Assembly: GCF_002355435.1 (NCBI RefSeq)
Contig: NZ_AP017313.1
Coordinates: 2,852,001 to 2,916,000, forward strand
From: Mucilaginibacter gotjawali
GTDB lineage: Bacteria > Bacteroidota > Bacteroidia > Sphingobacteriales > Sphingobacteriaceae
DNA length: 64,000 bases
Reading direction: 5' to 3'
Both the position numbers and the translations under genes were made by a program. Numbering within the stretch: the stretch's first letter is position 1; every line of letters begins with the position of its first letter. The notes beneath the pieces were generated by a model. That model searched no databases. It had not been told where the DNA came from and saw nothing but the letters and a program-made list of their open reading frames with translations. Below, piece by piece: positions 8,423 to 17,737 of this stretch.

Positions 8423-8758
8423 TTACAACTGTTCGCTAACTTCGATGAGGAATTTTTTCAGGTTTTCAAGAGAGGTGATCACCTTGATATTGTCCTTACT
8501 GGTAGCCATGTTATTTTTTAGATATTCCTTTGCGCCATTCAGCGTATATCCTTTTTCCCTTATCAGGTGAAAAATAAGTTTCAGGTTTTCCAGGTCTTCG
8601 GGAGTAAAGTAACGGTTACCCTTTTTGTTCTTTTTAGGCTGAAGGATATCAAACTCTTTTTCGTAAAATCTTATGAGTGATTGATTTACATCAAACAGGA
8701 TGGCCACCTCACCCATGGTGTAGTACATCTTACTGATTTCCCGTTCTTTATATGGCAT
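8423..8758 (-). CDS. MerR-family transcriptional regulator
   Basis: A 111-residue protein made almost only of the MerR winged helix. YTMGEVAILFDVNQSLIRFYEKEF is the recognition helix-turn-helix, followed by KGNRYFTPEDLENLKLIFHLIREKGYTLNGAKEYL, then a short helix. No C-terminal cysteines or large effector domain are seen, so the signal is unknown. I chose the ATG at 8758 (MPYKEREISK), since the 15 residues of a longer frame look like leader. This short MerR type beside comEC or peptidase genes is common in Bacteroidota. It probably shares a transcript with comEC. Confidence 0.85.
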   Translation of the reverse strand: MPYKEREISKMYYTMGEVAILFDVNQSLIRFYEKEFDILQPKKNKKGNRYFTPEDLENLKLIFHLIREKGYTLNGAKEYLKNNMATSKDNIKVITSLENLKKFLIEVSEQL

Positions 8759-8923
8759 ATGCAAATGTAATTGTTTAAGTTGAAGTCCGAAAGATAGAAA
8801 CACAAAAGTTTTTATCTTTTAAAAAACTAATGGCAACGGGTAACTTAAAATTAGTTATTCAACTACTATCATACTATGCTGTTTGAAAATTTATTTTATA
8901 TTTAGGCTTCCCCAATAATTGAC

Positions 8924-10801
8924 ATGATTAAACTTTTAGTTATTTATTTTTTGTGCCTGTTTATTTGTTTTTCAGCGATTGCTGAACCTGCGGATTCCTC
9001 AGCCACTATCACCTCATCAAAAAATAGTTATGAATTTGTTTTTAACAAAAAAGCAGGCAGGGTTGAAGTTAAAGAAATTTTAAGCACTAATTACACCGCT
9101 AACAACTATACCGTGAAGCTGCCGATCGCCGAGGTTTACAATAACAACGTAACGATTGAAAATGTAGAGGCCCGCATTGACAATCACGCTATACGTAACC
9201 TTAACCCAACCTATGCCTACTATTCTGCTGACGATGTTTTTTTTTCAGATGAGAAAATCTGCTACTTCCCCTTATACCTTTCAAAAAAAGGTTCAAACGG
9301 TAACGTGGTTTTTACAGAATCGGTAGCTGACCCCCGATATTTTACCTCCATTTATTTCACCAGTGAATTTGAAGTAAAACAACGCGAAGTATCCATCAGG
9401 ATCCCGCGTTGGATGAATGCCGAAATAAAAGAAATGAATTTCGGTAATTATCATATCATGCGTTCTAAAACTTATGATAGCGGCAATGATGAAGACATTA
9501 TCACTTATTATGTCCAGAACCTGCCCGCCATGCACCGCGAAGAGAATAGCCCGGGCCCAACCTATATTTATCCGCATTTACTGGTGATGTGCAAATCGGC
9601 AACTGTGGGCGGTCAAAGCTTTAAATATTTCGGTTCTACAGCCGACCAGTACGACTGGTATCGGAGCCTGGTAAAAAATATGGACAACAATAACGCTGCT
9701 ATCAGCGCCAAAGCTAAAGAGATAACTGCCGGTTTAAATAATGACATGGATAAAATTAAAGCCGTTTTTTATTACGTGCAGGACAATATCCGCTATATCG
9801 CTTTTGAAGACGGCCTGGCCGGATTCAGGCCTGAAAAGGCTGATGAAGTGCTCCGAAAAAAGTACGGCGATTGCAAAGGGATGGCAAATTTAACAAAGGC
9901 CTTGCTTACCTCTGTCGGTTTTGATGCCCGGTTATGCTGGCTGGGAACCGATCATATTGCCTATGATTATAATACGCCTTCACTGGCGGTGGATAACCAC
10001 ATGATCTGCGCCTTAATTTATAAAGGTAAAACCATATACCTGGATGCAACACAAACTTACCTGGGCATTAATGATTATGCTGAAAGGATCCAGGGCAGGC
10101 AGGTGATGATGGAAGACGGGGATAAGTTTATTTTAAACCGTGTGCCCGTACAAAGCGCGGCCCAGAATTATGATTTTGAAACAGCTAAACTCAGCATTAG
10201 CGGCAACGATTTAAAGGGCAGCATATCGCATTTGTGGAAGGGCGAGGATAAGGAAGACGTTTTAATGGGAGTGAACAGCATTAAAAAGGAAAATACAGAT
10301 GAAGCGATCAACAGGTTCTTATCAAATAACAATACCGATTATGTGATCAGTAACCTAAAGGTTTCCAGCACTACCAATCCTGACAAGGATTTTACGGCTA
10401 ACTATGATGTGGAAGTAAAAAATGGTGTTTCAGTATTCAGCAAGGCTTATTATATTGACTTTGATCAGCAAAAGGAACTTTTAAACGCTGCGATAAAACT
10501 TAACGAACGTAAGCTTGATTTTTGGTTCCCGCATAAAGTTAATATATGCAGAGAGACAGAGCTAACGTTACCTGCTAACTATAAAACGTCTGGCTTGCCG
10601 GAAACATTGAATATTGTTAACCCGGATTATGAGTTTCACATCCAGTATGTACCTTCGCCCGGCAAGTTAACCTATAAAAAAAGCTTGCTGATTAAAAACA
10701 CCCATTTAACAGTTGCCAAATTTGCACAATGGAACAAGGATATTGAACAGCTTGCAAAAACCTATAACGAAACTATCACTTTAAAACCTGTCAGCGAATG
10801 A
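8924..10801 (+). CDS. Exported DUF3857 and transglutaminase-like protein (active-site triad present)
   Basis: A 625-residue protein with signal peptide (residues 1-20, cleavage after AIA-E). The N-terminal half is the beta-rich DUF3857 region. The centre is a transglutaminase-like papain-fold domain with the full triad: Cys317 in KYGDCKGMANL, His359 in NHMICAL and Asp374 in YLDATQ. The C-terminal third is a DUF3858-like beta domain. Such proteins sit in the periplasm or on the cell surface of Bacteroidota; real substrates are unknown, with protein or peptide amidation or cleavage expected. A near-consensus TATATTTA (8897-8904) lies about 20 bases before the ATG. The gene overlaps its partner by four bases (ATGA), so the two are translationally coupled. 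Confidence 0.85.
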   Translation: MIKLLVIYFLCLFICFSAIAEPADSSATITSSKNSYEFVFNKKAGRVEVKEILSTNYTANNYTVKLPIAEVYNNNVTIENVEARIDNHAIRNLNPTYAYYSADDVFFSDEKICYFPLYLSKKGSNGNVVFTESVADPRYFTSIYFTSEFEVKQREVSIRIPRWMNAEIKEMNFGNYHIMRSKTYDSGNDEDIITYYVQNLPAMHREENSPGPTYIYPHLLVMCKSATVGGQSFKYFGSTADQYDWYRSLVKNMDNNNAAISAKAKEITAGLNNDMDKIKAVFYYVQDNIRYIAFEDGLAGFRPEKADEVLRKKYGDCKGMANLTKALLTSVGFDARLCWLGTDHIAYDYNTPSLAVDNHMICALIYKGKTIYLDATQTYLGINDYAERIQGRQVMMEDGDKFILNRVPVQSAAQNYDFETAKLSISGNDLKGSISHLWKGEDKEDVLMGVNSIKKENTDEAINRFLSNNNTDYVISNLKVSSTTNPDKDFTANYDVEVKNGVSVFSKAYYIDFDQQKELLNAAIKLNERKLDFWFPHKVNICRETELTLPANYKTSGLPETLNIVNPDYEFHIQYVPSPGKLTYKKSLLIKNTHLTVAKFAQWNKDIEQLAKTYNETITLKPVSE

Positions 10802-13026
10802 AACCTTTTTTATTTTTAACTTTTGCCTTACTAACCGCTATCAACCTTTTTGCGCAGGATAATATCCCTTATGCTGAAAAGGCGATGCAAATACAAAAAG
10901 ACGTTTGGGGTACTACCGTCCCTGAATTTAAATCAACTACCGTACCGGCTAATCTTGCCAATGAAAGCGCCGTTGTGCTTGCCCGGTCGTTCAGCCTGCA
11001 GCGAACATCCAAACCCCGGATCAAATTTATGATCATTACCGCCGGCGTAACTACCCGCACCATCAAATTAACAACGTATCACGAACGCGTTAAGATCAAC
11101 GATAAAAGCGCTCTCGAAAATTTCTCGACGATTGAATATCAAAAAAAACTGGATAATTCCACTTCTTTCCTGTTTAATAAGTTTGGGAATGTTAAGGACA
11201 CCTACATCGGCGCCAAGATCATTAAACCCGACGGCAAAGAAACCATTGTTAATACAGGGGAAGAGGTGTTGTTGAAAAACGAACAAAAAGACCAAAAAGG
11301 CAAACTGGCCATCCCTGGCCTGCAAGCTGGTGACATCCTGGATTATTATATCAGCAATTCCGATTTTTCGGAAACGGCTGCCGGAAATTCATTTAAAGAC
11401 AACGATAACCTGTTTGTATTGGCCGACGAATACCCTGTTTTATACTACAGTATTGATTTTCAATATAATAAGAAAATCAAGGTCCAATATATCAATGCAA
11501 ATGGCGCGCCTAAGTTTGTAGAGAGCAACAACGAAAATGATGATTTGCTGTTAAGCCTTAAATTGAGAAACCTGCCAAAATACCAAAGCGCATTGTGGAC
11601 ATCGCCCTTAAGGCAATATCCATATATCGAGATCGGCAGCACTTACGGTGCAAAGATCAATACCATGATGGGTTACGATTATGAGAAAGACCCGAACGCT
11701 TCCAGGTTTGAAAATAACGAATTAGGGTTTGAAAGTGCATTTAAGGAATACCCCGGCTTTAACGAGATAGAAGGAAAACTTAAAGATTATTTCGGCAGCC
11801 ATAAAAATTTAAAAAATGCGCCGCTGGACAGTATCCTGAAGGTTATTTATGACGAATGGAAGTTTAATGTTTTTTGCAATTATTCAGGAAAGGAACTGGA
11901 GAGCATTAATGATATGAATTACCGTAAGGCCAGGAGCGAATACGCAGCCATCATCATGAGTATGATGCTGACCGACCTGGATATAGACAACGAAGTGCTG
12001 CTGGTGGCTTCGCGTAACAGCAACACACTGGAGAATGTTTATAACATGGACGATATGGATGCGATGATTGAAATTAATACCACCAGGCCTATGTACCTGT
12101 GCTTTGATGATATCGTGACTCATTTTAACGAGATTCCGGTGCGCTACCAGGGCGAAAAAGCCGTTGAATTGTTCCCAAAACGGCACAATGCACAACGGTA
12201 TACTTTCACATCAAGTACCACCACATTGCCTGTAACCACCAGCGATAAAAACCAGGTAGAAGAAAGCTTACAGGTGAGCTTGCTGCCGTCGAATCCGCAA
12301 AAACTAAAAATAACAAGGTTGGTAAAGGAGCAGGGCGAATCACGCCATTCGGATCAGAAACTCTTGTTGCCCGTACAAGATATTGACGATGGCTACCGTG
12401 ATATAGTTAAAGGCGACGAGTTGGCCAAACGGCTCAAAAAGAATGATGAAACCAAAAAAATGGTAGCAGATTACACCTACGCGTTTACTAAGGAAAAAAT
12501 GGATATGGTAAAAAACTTCACGTCCGAAATTAAAAGCCAGTATGACCAGGACCCTGAACAGGTGACAGAAACGAAGATTATTAACCCGGCGCTTGAAAAC
12601 AATAGCCCTGTTTTTCAGTTCAGTTCGTCATTTGTGTTGAACAACCTGGTGAAGAAGGCAGGTAACAATTATATCATAGACGCAGGGAAACTCACCGGAG
12701 GTTTTTATAAACTGGAAGATAAATACCGCAAACGGACAATTGATATTTATATGCCCTGTGCCCGCAGTTTTAAATATTCCATTTCAATAACTATACCACC
12801 GGGCTACAGTGCCAAAGGGATGGAAGAACTGGCAGTAAAAAAAGTTAATAAAACCGGGCTTTTTACTTCTTCTGCTGTTGTAGATGGCAACAACCTGATC
12901 ATTACGGTAAACCGTGTTTACAACAACAATTTTGAAAAAGCTTCAGACTGGCCGCTGGTAATGGAACTGATTGACGCAGCATCTAATTTTAACTCCCAAA
13001 AAATATTGTTGGAAAAGAAGGGGTAA
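10798..13026 (+). CDS. Exported DUF3857 protein with degenerate transglutaminase-like domain
   Basis: A 742-residue protein with signal peptide (MKPFLFLTFALLTAINLFAQ). It has the same layout as the gene before it: DUF3857 domain, transglutaminase-like centre, C-terminal beta domain. Where the active Cys should be (YGDCK in the partner) it reads ARSEYAAIIMSMM, and the His and Asp positions are likewise replaced around MIEINTTRPMYLCFDD. It therefore looks like a non-catalytic paralogue that might bind or regulate the same target as the active partner. The four-base overlap suggests the two are made in equal amounts. The stop is followed at once by a large GTCCGAAAG hairpin repeat. Confidence 0.82.
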   Translation: MKPFLFLTFALLTAINLFAQDNIPYAEKAMQIQKDVWGTTVPEFKSTTVPANLANESAVVLARSFSLQRTSKPRIKFMIITAGVTTRTIKLTTYHERVKINDKSALENFSTIEYQKKLDNSTSFLFNKFGNVKDTYIGAKIIKPDGKETIVNTGEEVLLKNEQKDQKGKLAIPGLQAGDILDYYISNSDFSETAAGNSFKDNDNLFVLADEYPVLYYSIDFQYNKKIKVQYINANGAPKFVESNNENDDLLLSLKLRNLPKYQSALWTSPLRQYPYIEIGSTYGAKINTMMGYDYEKDPNASRFENNELGFESAFKEYPGFNEIEGKLKDYFGSHKNLKNAPLDSILKVIYDEWKFNVFCNYSGKELESINDMNYRKARSEYAAIIMSMMLTDLDIDNEVLLVASRNSNTLENVYNMDDMDAMIEINTTRPMYLCFDDIVTHFNEIPVRYQGEKAVELFPKRHNAQRYTFTSSTTTLPVTTSDKNQVEESLQVSLLPSNPQKLKITRLVKEQGESRHSDQKLLLPVQDIDDGYRDIVKGDELAKRLKKNDETKKMVADYTYAFTKEKMDMVKNFTSEIKSQYDQDPEQVTETKIINPALENNSPVFQFSSSFVLNNLVKKAGNNYIIDAGKLTGGFYKLEDKYRKRTIDIYMPCARSFKYSISITIPPGYSAKGMEELAVKKVNKTGLFTSSAVVDGNNLIITVNRVYNNNFEKASDWPLVMELIDAASNFNSQKILLEKKG

Positions 13027-13027
13027 A

Positions 13028-13170
13028 GAAGTCCGAAAGTCAGTAAAGACCGAAAGTCCGGAAGAAATAGTTTGATAGGAGAATTGTTCTGTTAAACGAA
13101 GGCGCTGTAAACGCGCGTCAAAACTTCTCATAACTTTCGGACTTCCGGTCTTTCCGACTTCCGGACTTTC
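13028..13170. repeat. Quasi-repeat hairpin, word GTCCGAAAGTC
   Basis: The left arm (13028-13064) holds GTCCGAAAG, GACCGAAAG and GTCCGGAAG; the right arm (13122-13170) holds the complements CTTTCGGAC, TTCCGGTCTTT and TTCCGGACTTT. It fills the gap between the DUF3857 stop and alaS, with the right arm ending four bases before the alaS promoter. The same word recurs at 17635 and 54960. Confidence 0.85.
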
Positions 13171-13173
13171 CTC

Positions 13174-13181
13174 TATCTTTG
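13174..13181 (+). promoter_or_regulatory. -7 element TATCTTTG for alaS, short leader
   Basis: A perfect TAnnTTTG element ends only six bases before the alaS ATG at 13188. Transcription would start at or within a few bases of the start codon, so the mRNA is probably leaderless or nearly so. Confidence 0.7.
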
Positions 13182-13187
13182 CACCTT

Positions 13188-15932
13188 ATGACAGCTTCAG
13201 AGATACGCCAGGCTTTTTTGGATTTTTTTGCTTCGAAGGGACATGTAATCGTTCCATCGGCGCCTATTGTTATTAAAAACGACCCTACGCTGATGTTCAC
13301 CAACGCGGGGATGAACCAGTTTAAATCGCTTTTTTTAGGTGAAGAAACGCCGAAATATTCCCGTGTGGCGGATACCCAGCGCTGTTTACGGGTTTCAGGC
13401 AAGCATAACGACCTGGAGGAAGTAGGGATAGATACCTATCACCATACCATGTTCGAGATGCTGGGCAACTGGAGCTTTGGCGACTATTTTAAAAAAGAAG
13501 CCATCGACTGGAGCTGGGAACTGCTGACTGAAGTATATAAAATTGATAAAGACCGCTTGTACGTTACCTACTTTGAGGGTGACGAAAAAGAAGGCCTGGA
13601 AAAGGATTTGGAAACCTACAACCTGTGGAAACAATATGTTGACGAAAGCCACATCCTCCCGGGTAATAAGAAAGATAATTTTTGGGAAATGGGTGAAACC
13701 GGCCCCTGCGGCCCATGCTCCGAAGTTCATTACGATAACCGCCCGGATAGTGAACGCGCTAAAGTAAGTGGCGCTACGCTGGTGAATGCCGACCACGACC
13801 AGGTGATTGAGATCTGGAACAACGTATTCATGCAGTTTAACCGCCTCAGGGATGGCTCACTACAGCCGTTACCTGCCAAACATGTGGATACCGGTATGGG
13901 CTTTGAACGGTTGGTGAGGGTATTGCAGGGAAAGACATCCAACTATGATACGGATGTTTTTCAGCCACTGATCCAGTTTATTGCGGAGAAAAGTGGGATA
14001 CCGTATTATTTGTCTGAATCAGATTCTTTAAATATGAATGTTAACCAAGGTGTTTACAAAGAAGAAGAACAAGAAGAAGAAGAAGAAGAACAAGAAGGAA
14101 AAAACACCGATATAGCGATGCGTGTAATTGCTGATCATATTCGTGCAATAAGCTTCGCAATAGCCGATAGTCAGTTGCCATCCAATAACAAAGCCGGATA
14201 TGTTATACGCCGGATTCTACGTCGTGCGGTTAGGTATTCATATCAATATTTAGGCTTTAAAGAACCCTTTTTAAACCAATTGGTGCCTTTGCTGGCTGAT
14301 CAGTTTAAAGGGGTGTTTGATGAGCTGTATAAACAGAAGGATTTTGTACAGAAGGTGATTTTGGAGGAAGAGGCCTCGTTTTTAAGGACGTTGGACAAGG
14401 GTATCTATATATTTGATGATTATCTTCAAGATTCCAAACATGCAGTTGGTAATTCTATGACTGATTTAGAGATAGTCGACGAAAATATAATACCCGGGAG
14501 TTTTGCATTTTTACTTTATGATACATTTGGGTTTCCGATAGATTTAACAGAACTTATGGCCCGCGAAAATGGAAAAATTGTCGATATAGAAGGTTTTGAA
14601 AAAGCGCTCCAAGCCCAAAAAACACGTTCCCGTGCTGCCACCGCAATTGACACCGGCGATTGGGTAGTTTTAAAAGATGACGACACCGTGGAGTTTACCG
14701 GCTACGATGAAACAGAAAGTATTGCTCACGTTATAAAATACCGAAAGGTAACCGCAAAAGGTAAGGAGCAATACCAGATCGTGCTGGATAAAACACCTTT
14801 TTATGCCGAAAGCGGTGGCCAGGTAGGTGATAAAGGCGAACTGGTTTTCCCGGATGGGCAGGTAATTGAAGTAACGGATACCAAAAAAGAGAACGGCCTG
14901 ATCGTTCATTTCACGGATAGTTTACCGGATATGGCCGATGATGCGCTTACTGCCATTGTTAACCCAAGCCTGCGTACCAGTACCGAAAACAACCACAGCG
15001 CCACGCATTTGCTGCACGCCGCTATGAAACAGGTTTTAGGCACACACGTTAATCAAAAAGGTTCATTGGTGAATGCCGATTACCTGCGTTTCGACTTTTC
15101 GCATTTTGCCAAAGTAACCGATGATGAACTGGCGCAGATAGAAGCCATCGTTAACGAAAAAATAAGGGAAAACATCGCCCTGAAAGAAGAACGCATGGTA
15201 GCTTACCAGGAAGCCATCAGCAGCGGCGTAACCGCCCTGTTTGGTGAAAAGTATGGTGAGTATGTCCGTGTAATCACTTTTGATGACGAGTTCAGCAAAG
15301 AGCTTTGCGGCGGTACGCATGTAAAAGCTACCGGGCAGATCGGTTTCTTTAAGATCATTGCCGAGAGCGCCGTAGCTGCCGGGGTCCGCCGGATTGAGGC
15401 CATTACCGGTATTGCTGCCGAGAATTTCATCAATGCACAAGTTAAACTGGTACACCAGCTAAGGGAATTGCTTAAAAATCCGAAGGACCTTTCAAAAAGC
15501 GTTGAAAGTTTGGTTGAAGAAAACAACAGGCTGAAAAAAGAGATCGAAAAATCCATCCTCGAAAAATCATCCGGCTTAAAAAATGAGCTGGCGGAAAAAG
15601 CCGAAGTTATTAACGGCATCAATTTTATCGCCCAAAAAGTACAATTACCCAATGCTGATGCCATCAAAAACCTGGCTTACCAGCTAAAGGATATTGTAGC
15701 TGACCTCTTCCTGGTATTGGCTGCCGACATTGACGGCAAACCATCGCTAACCGTAATGATAGCCGAAAACCTGGTAAAAGATAAGGGCTTAAATGCAGGA
15801 ACGATTGTTCGCGAGTTAGCCAAAGAGATAAAAGGAGGCGGCGGCGGCCAGCCATTCTTTGCCACTGCCGGCGGCAGCGATGTAAGCGGGTTGGATAAAG
15901 CATTGGAAAAAGCGAAGACTTTCATTTCATAA
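13188..15932 (+). CDS. alaS: Alanyl-tRNA synthetase
   Basis: A 914-residue class II synthetase charging tRNA-Ala, slightly longer than the usual 870-880. Motif 1/2 sequences (LMFTNAGMNQFKSLFLG, RVADTQRCLRVSGKHNDLEEVG, HHTMFEMLGNWSFGDYFK) open the catalytic domain; ADHIRAISFAIADSQLPSN marks the tRNA-recognition region; the editing domain has HSATHLLHAA and CGGTHVKATG zinc ligands; the C-terminal C-Ala domain ends with GGGGGQPFFATAGG. Start ATG 13188 was preferred to an in-frame TTG at 13179, which overlaps the promoter. Oddities: a Glu/Gln run near residue 295 encoded by a GAA repeat, and AT-richer codon use at about 13980-14600 than in the rest of the gene. Confidence 0.96.
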   Translation: MTASEIRQAFLDFFASKGHVIVPSAPIVIKNDPTLMFTNAGMNQFKSLFLGEETPKYSRVADTQRCLRVSGKHNDLEEVGIDTYHHTMFEMLGNWSFGDYFKKEAIDWSWELLTEVYKIDKDRLYVTYFEGDEKEGLEKDLETYNLWKQYVDESHILPGNKKDNFWEMGETGPCGPCSEVHYDNRPDSERAKVSGATLVNADHDQVIEIWNNVFMQFNRLRDGSLQPLPAKHVDTGMGFERLVRVLQGKTSNYDTDVFQPLIQFIAEKSGIPYYLSESDSLNMNVNQGVYKEEEQEEEEEEQEGKNTDIAMRVIADHIRAISFAIADSQLPSNNKAGYVIRRILRRAVRYSYQYLGFKEPFLNQLVPLLADQFKGVFDELYKQKDFVQKVILEEEASFLRTLDKGIYIFDDYLQDSKHAVGNSMTDLEIVDENIIPGSFAFLLYDTFGFPIDLTELMARENGKIVDIEGFEKALQAQKTRSRAATAIDTGDWVVLKDDDTVEFTGYDETESIAHVIKYRKVTAKGKEQYQIVLDKTPFYAESGGQVGDKGELVFPDGQVIEVTDTKKENGLIVHFTDSLPDMADDALTAIVNPSLRTSTENNHSATHLLHAAMKQVLGTHVNQKGSLVNADYLRFDFSHFAKVTDDELAQIEAIVNEKIRENIALKEERMVAYQEAISSGVTALFGEKYGEYVRVITFDDEFSKELCGGTHVKATGQIGFFKIIAESAVAAGVRRIEAITGIAAENFINAQVKLVHQLRELLKNPKDLSKSVESLVEENNRLKKEIEKSILEKSSGLKNELAEKAEVINGINFIAQKVQLPNADAIKNLAYQLKDIVADLFLVLAADIDGKPSLTVMIAENLVKDKGLNAGTIVRELAKEIKGGGGGQPFFATAGGSDVSGLDKALEKAKTFIS
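14061..14098 (+). repeat. GAA/CAA simple-sequence tract inside alaS
   Basis: Eleven consecutive GAA codons broken by two CAA, encoding EEEQEEEEEEQE, sit just before the conserved NTDIAMRVIADHIRA block. Slippage here would change length in threes without a frameshift unless single bases are lost. Confidence 0.85.
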
Positions 15933-15938
15933 CCTCAT

Positions 15939-16041
15939 TGTCATTTTGACGAAGGGAGAAATCTATACATCGTACATTACCGCTGTGCAGGTGGGAATGG
16001 TAGAAGCATAGATTTCTCCTCGTTCCTCGTCGAAATGACAA
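15939..16041. repeat. Dispersed palindromic repeat, TGTCATTTCGACGA type
   Basis: Arms 15939-15966 and 16009-16041 share TGTCATTT(C/T)GACGA and GAGAAATCTAT in opposite orientation around a 40-base loop. This sequence type (cell-wide TGTCATTTCGACGAACG repeat) is, to my knowledge, frequent between genes in Bacteroidota. It begins seven bases after the alaS stop. Confidence 0.8.
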
Positions 16042-16112
16042 CCTGTAATATTTTTTTATTGAAAAATAATAGCTGATCTTCAATCTCTAAACACAATTTA
16101 TATTAATAACTT

Positions 16113-16120
16113 TATATTTG
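16113..16120 (+). promoter_or_regulatory. -7 element TATATTTG for gatB
   Basis: TATATTTG fits TAnnTTTG and lies 39 bases before the gatB ATG. No good -33 element is visible in the AT-rich sequence upstream. Confidence 0.6.
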
Positions 16121-16159
16121 GCCTGCTAAAATGGCTTTTATATCAGCCTGATATTATAT

Positions 16160-17629
16160 ATGACAAATATTGCAGACGGGATAAGTGACAAATACGAATT
16201 GGTTGTAGGGTTAGAGGTACACGTGCAGTTATCTACTTTAAGTAAATCCTTTTCCTCCGATTCGGCAGCATTTGGCGGCGGGCCCAATGAACATATCAGC
16301 CCGGTTTCCTTGGGTCACCCCGGCACTTTGCCACGCATCAACAAAAAAATGGTTGAATACGCTGTTAAAATGGGCCTGGCCTGCAACTGCACCATCAATT
16401 TAAATAACACCTTCGCGCGTAAAAATTATTTTTATGCCGACCTGCCCAAAGGCTACCAGATCACCCAGGATCATTTCCCGGTTTGTATCGGCGGTTTTGT
16501 GCCGGTTCGCCTGGCGGGCGGTATAACCAAAAATGTAGCTATCCACCATATCCACATGGAAGAGGATGCGGGCAAAAGCATGCACGACCAGCTTCATGAA
16601 GATTCGATGATCGATTTGAACAGGGCAGGAGTGCCGCTGATTGAAATTGTAAGCCAGCCAGATATGCGCAGCGCCGAAGAAGCAGGCCAGTTTTTAACTG
16701 AATTGCGGAAACTGGTTCGCTACCTGGAAATTTGCGATGGGAATATGGAAGAAGGCAGTATGCGCTGCGATGCTAATATTTCGGTACGGCTAAAAGGGGA
16801 AACTACTTACAATAACCGTTGTGAGGTGAAAAACCTCAACTCTATCCGTAACGTGCAGCGCGCCATTGAGCATGAGTTTGAACGCCAGGTTAACCTGGTT
16901 GAAAACGGCGAATACATTGATCAGAATACACTGAATTTTAATGCAGACACCGGCGAAACTTCGGTTTTAAGATCGAAAGAAATGGCAAATGATTACCGCT
17001 ATTTCCCTGAACCAGACCTTACCCCGCTGGTTTTAACGCACGAGTATCTTGACAGAATACGTTCCGGTATGCCTGCTCTGCCAAATGAGTTGTACAATAA
17101 ATATATTGCTCAATTAGGCCTATCAGATTACGATGCCGGGGTGATTACCGCCGACAAGGACTTTGCCTTGTATTTTGAAGAGCTGGTGAAATGCACCGAT
17201 AACTATAAAGCCGCAGTTAACTGGTTAATGGGTCCCGTTAAATCGTATATCAACGAATCTGGTAAATCGATGGCTGATTTTGTAATCAGTCCACTGCACT
17301 TAGCAGAAATGATCAAATTGATCGATTCAGGCAAGACCAATTATTCGCTGGCCACGCAAAAGCTTTTCCCGGCCATGTTAAAGGGAGGCGACAAAACGCC
17401 CGAACAGCTTGCCGTCGAATTGAATTTATTGATCAGCCAGGATAATAATGATGTAAGCGGGTTTATTAAAGCAGCCCTCGCCAAATACCCGGATAAGGTA
17501 ATTGAATATCAAAATGGTAAAAAAGGCGTTTTGGGTTTGTTTATGGGCGAGATTATGAAAAGTTCGAAAGGAAAAATCGACCCGCAGGCAACAAACAAAT
17601 TATTGATCAAAGAACTGGAGTCGAGGTAA
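16160..17629 (+). CDS. gatB: Aspartyl/glutamyl-tRNA(Asn/Gln) amidotransferase subunit B
   Basis: A 489-residue GatB, the kinase and tRNA-binding subunit of the GatCAB complex that converts Glu-tRNA-Gln (and Asp-tRNA-Asn) to the amide form. Clear signatures: YELVVGLEVHVQL at the N-terminus, FARKNYFYADLPKGYQITQ, HMEEDAGKSMHD, DLNRAGVPLIEIVSQPDMRS, MRCDANISVR and SKEMANDYRYFPEPDL; the C-terminal YqeY-like helical domain ends in MKSSKGKIDPQATNKLLIKEL. Length and start agree with the family. gatA and gatC are not in this window, which is normal for Bacteroidota. Confidence 0.96.
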   Translation: MTNIADGISDKYELVVGLEVHVQLSTLSKSFSSDSAAFGGGPNEHISPVSLGHPGTLPRINKKMVEYAVKMGLACNCTINLNNTFARKNYFYADLPKGYQITQDHFPVCIGGFVPVRLAGGITKNVAIHHIHMEEDAGKSMHDQLHEDSMIDLNRAGVPLIEIVSQPDMRSAEEAGQFLTELRKLVRYLEICDGNMEEGSMRCDANISVRLKGETTYNNRCEVKNLNSIRNVQRAIEHEFERQVNLVENGEYIDQNTLNFNADTGETSVLRSKEMANDYRYFPEPDLTPLVLTHEYLDRIRSGMPALPNELYNKYIAQLGLSDYDAGVITADKDFALYFEELVKCTDNYKAAVNWLMGPVKSYINESGKSMADFVISPLHLAEMIKLIDSGKTNYSLATQKLFPAMLKGGDKTPEQLAVELNLLISQDNNDVSGFIKAALAKYPDKVIEYQNGKKGVLGLFMGEIMKSSKGKIDPQATNKLLIKELESR

Positions 17630-17634
17630 ATTAT

Positions 17635-17670
17635 AGTCCGAAAGTCAGAAAAGTCCGGAAAGTCCGAAAG
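17635..17670. repeat. GTCCGAAAG word tract after gatB
   Basis: AGTCCGAAAGTCAGAA, AAGTCCGGAA and AGTCCGAAAG follow each other five bases after the gatB stop. It is the same word as the hairpin before alaS, but only one arm is present, so it cannot fold on its own. Confidence 0.75.
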
Positions 17671-17737
17671 ATATTGCAGAATTGTATTAAAATACCAACT
17701 TTGCATCAACTCAACAAACCTGTTGTACCCAAAAAAG

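Noticed and set aside
8897..8904. Full promoter for the transglutaminase pair with -33 TTTG at 8882
   Set aside because: TATATTTA has a mismatch and the 11-base spacing to TTTG is too short, so only the -7 part is mentioned.
10798..13026. Active transglutaminase
   Set aside because: Cys, His and Asp of the triad are all missing at the aligned positions.
14061..14098. Frameshift or assembly error in alaS
   Set aside because: The frame is open on both sides and conserved motifs resume in frame, so the GAA tract is an in-frame insertion.
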